Source: Heyndrickxia coagulans DSM 1 = ATCC 7050 (GTDB lineage: Bacteria; Bacillota; Bacilli; Bacillales; Bacillaceae_C). Taken from it: 33,909 nt of DNA. Of the stretch, positions 33,860 to 33,909 are shown piece by piece. The stretch is taken from NCBI RefSeq assembly GCF_000290615.1, contig NZ_ALAS01000112.1, positions 1-33,909 on the forward strand. Reading direction: 5' to 3'. The position numbers and the translations under genes are program-made. The stretch's first letter is position 1, and the number at the start of each line of letters is the position of its first letter. The notes beneath the pieces are model-generated. The model made no database searches. It saw nothing but the letters and a program-made list of their open reading frames with translations, and was not told the origin of the DNA.

Positions 33860-33909
33860 TTAATTTTGATCTCATGCCATATTTTTCATGACATCGCTGG
33901 TCGCTTGAC

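Larger units (their letters stand above)
33486..33909 (-). mobile_element. Right end of an IS200/IS605-type element
   Basis: Contains the C-terminal part of tnpB followed by the typical right end: GAGAAGCCCCCACTT, a hairpin (ATCAAACC gtaa GGTTGAT), then AAGTGGAGGGTAGTTCAC, ending at about 33486. The element continues beyond the right edge, so its left end and any tnpA are not visible. It sits upstream of the GDYxxLxY gene in tail-to-head orientation. Its base composition is visibly more AT-rich than the neighbouring genes, as expected for transferred DNA. Confidence 0.85.

Overview
The window reads as a stretch of chromosome from a spore-forming member of the Bacillaceae. Most genes are on the minus strand and follow the order I recall from Bacillus subtilis: folC, valS, ysxE, spoVID, the hem operon (hemL-hemB-hemD-hemC-hemX-hemA), ysxD, ysxC, lonA, lonB, clpX, tig, ysoA and, further on, ysnB, ysnA, gerM, racE, ysmB. 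Codon use and intergenic style suggest Heyndrickxia (Bacillus) coagulans or a close relative. That is inference; no database was searched.

Layout by position. (1) 110-2696: three translationally coupled prepilin-like genes downstream of folC, where B. subtilis has comC. (2) 2814-7180: folC and valS, the latter behind a full valine T-box leader. (3) 7220-10831: a sporulation block with a small membrane protein gene behind a sigma-K-like promoter, the coat kinase-like gene ysxE, an array of about four 50-bp hairpin repeats, and spoVID carrying a 25-residue repeat array and a sigma-E-like promoter. (4) 11063-17612: the hemAXCDBL operon, glutamyl-tRNA to uroporphyrinogen III, with a structured hemA leader. 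(5) 17645-26280: protein quality control: ysxD, the GTPase gene ysxC, lonA, the forespore protease lonB with a perfect sigma-F promoter, clpX and trigger factor. (6) 26289-29810: ysoA, a DUF2512 membrane protein, a small possible lipoprotein, tRNA-Arg(UCU), ysnB and ysnA. (7) 29917-32527: gerM, racE, ysmB and the remains of a coat-protein-like gene. (8) 32528-33909: accessory DNA: a GDYxxLxY-type protein and the right end of an IS200/IS605-type element with a broken tnpB.

The genes mostly do housekeeping (heme, folate, valyl-tRNA, proteolysis, chaperone, nucleotide sanitation, cell-wall D-glutamate) interleaved with sporulation functions (SpoVID, YsxE, LonB, GerM). Compared with my memory of B. 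subtilis, the leucine/isoleucine operon after ysoA, rph between ysnA and gerM, and gerE beside ysmB are absent. The parts with least explanation are the prepilin cluster, the spoVID repeat array with the adjacent hairpin array, the small sporulation-promoter membrane gene, the coat-like gene remnant, and the IS remnant with a possible guide RNA. I did not find a clearly novel multi-gene defence or biosynthetic system.
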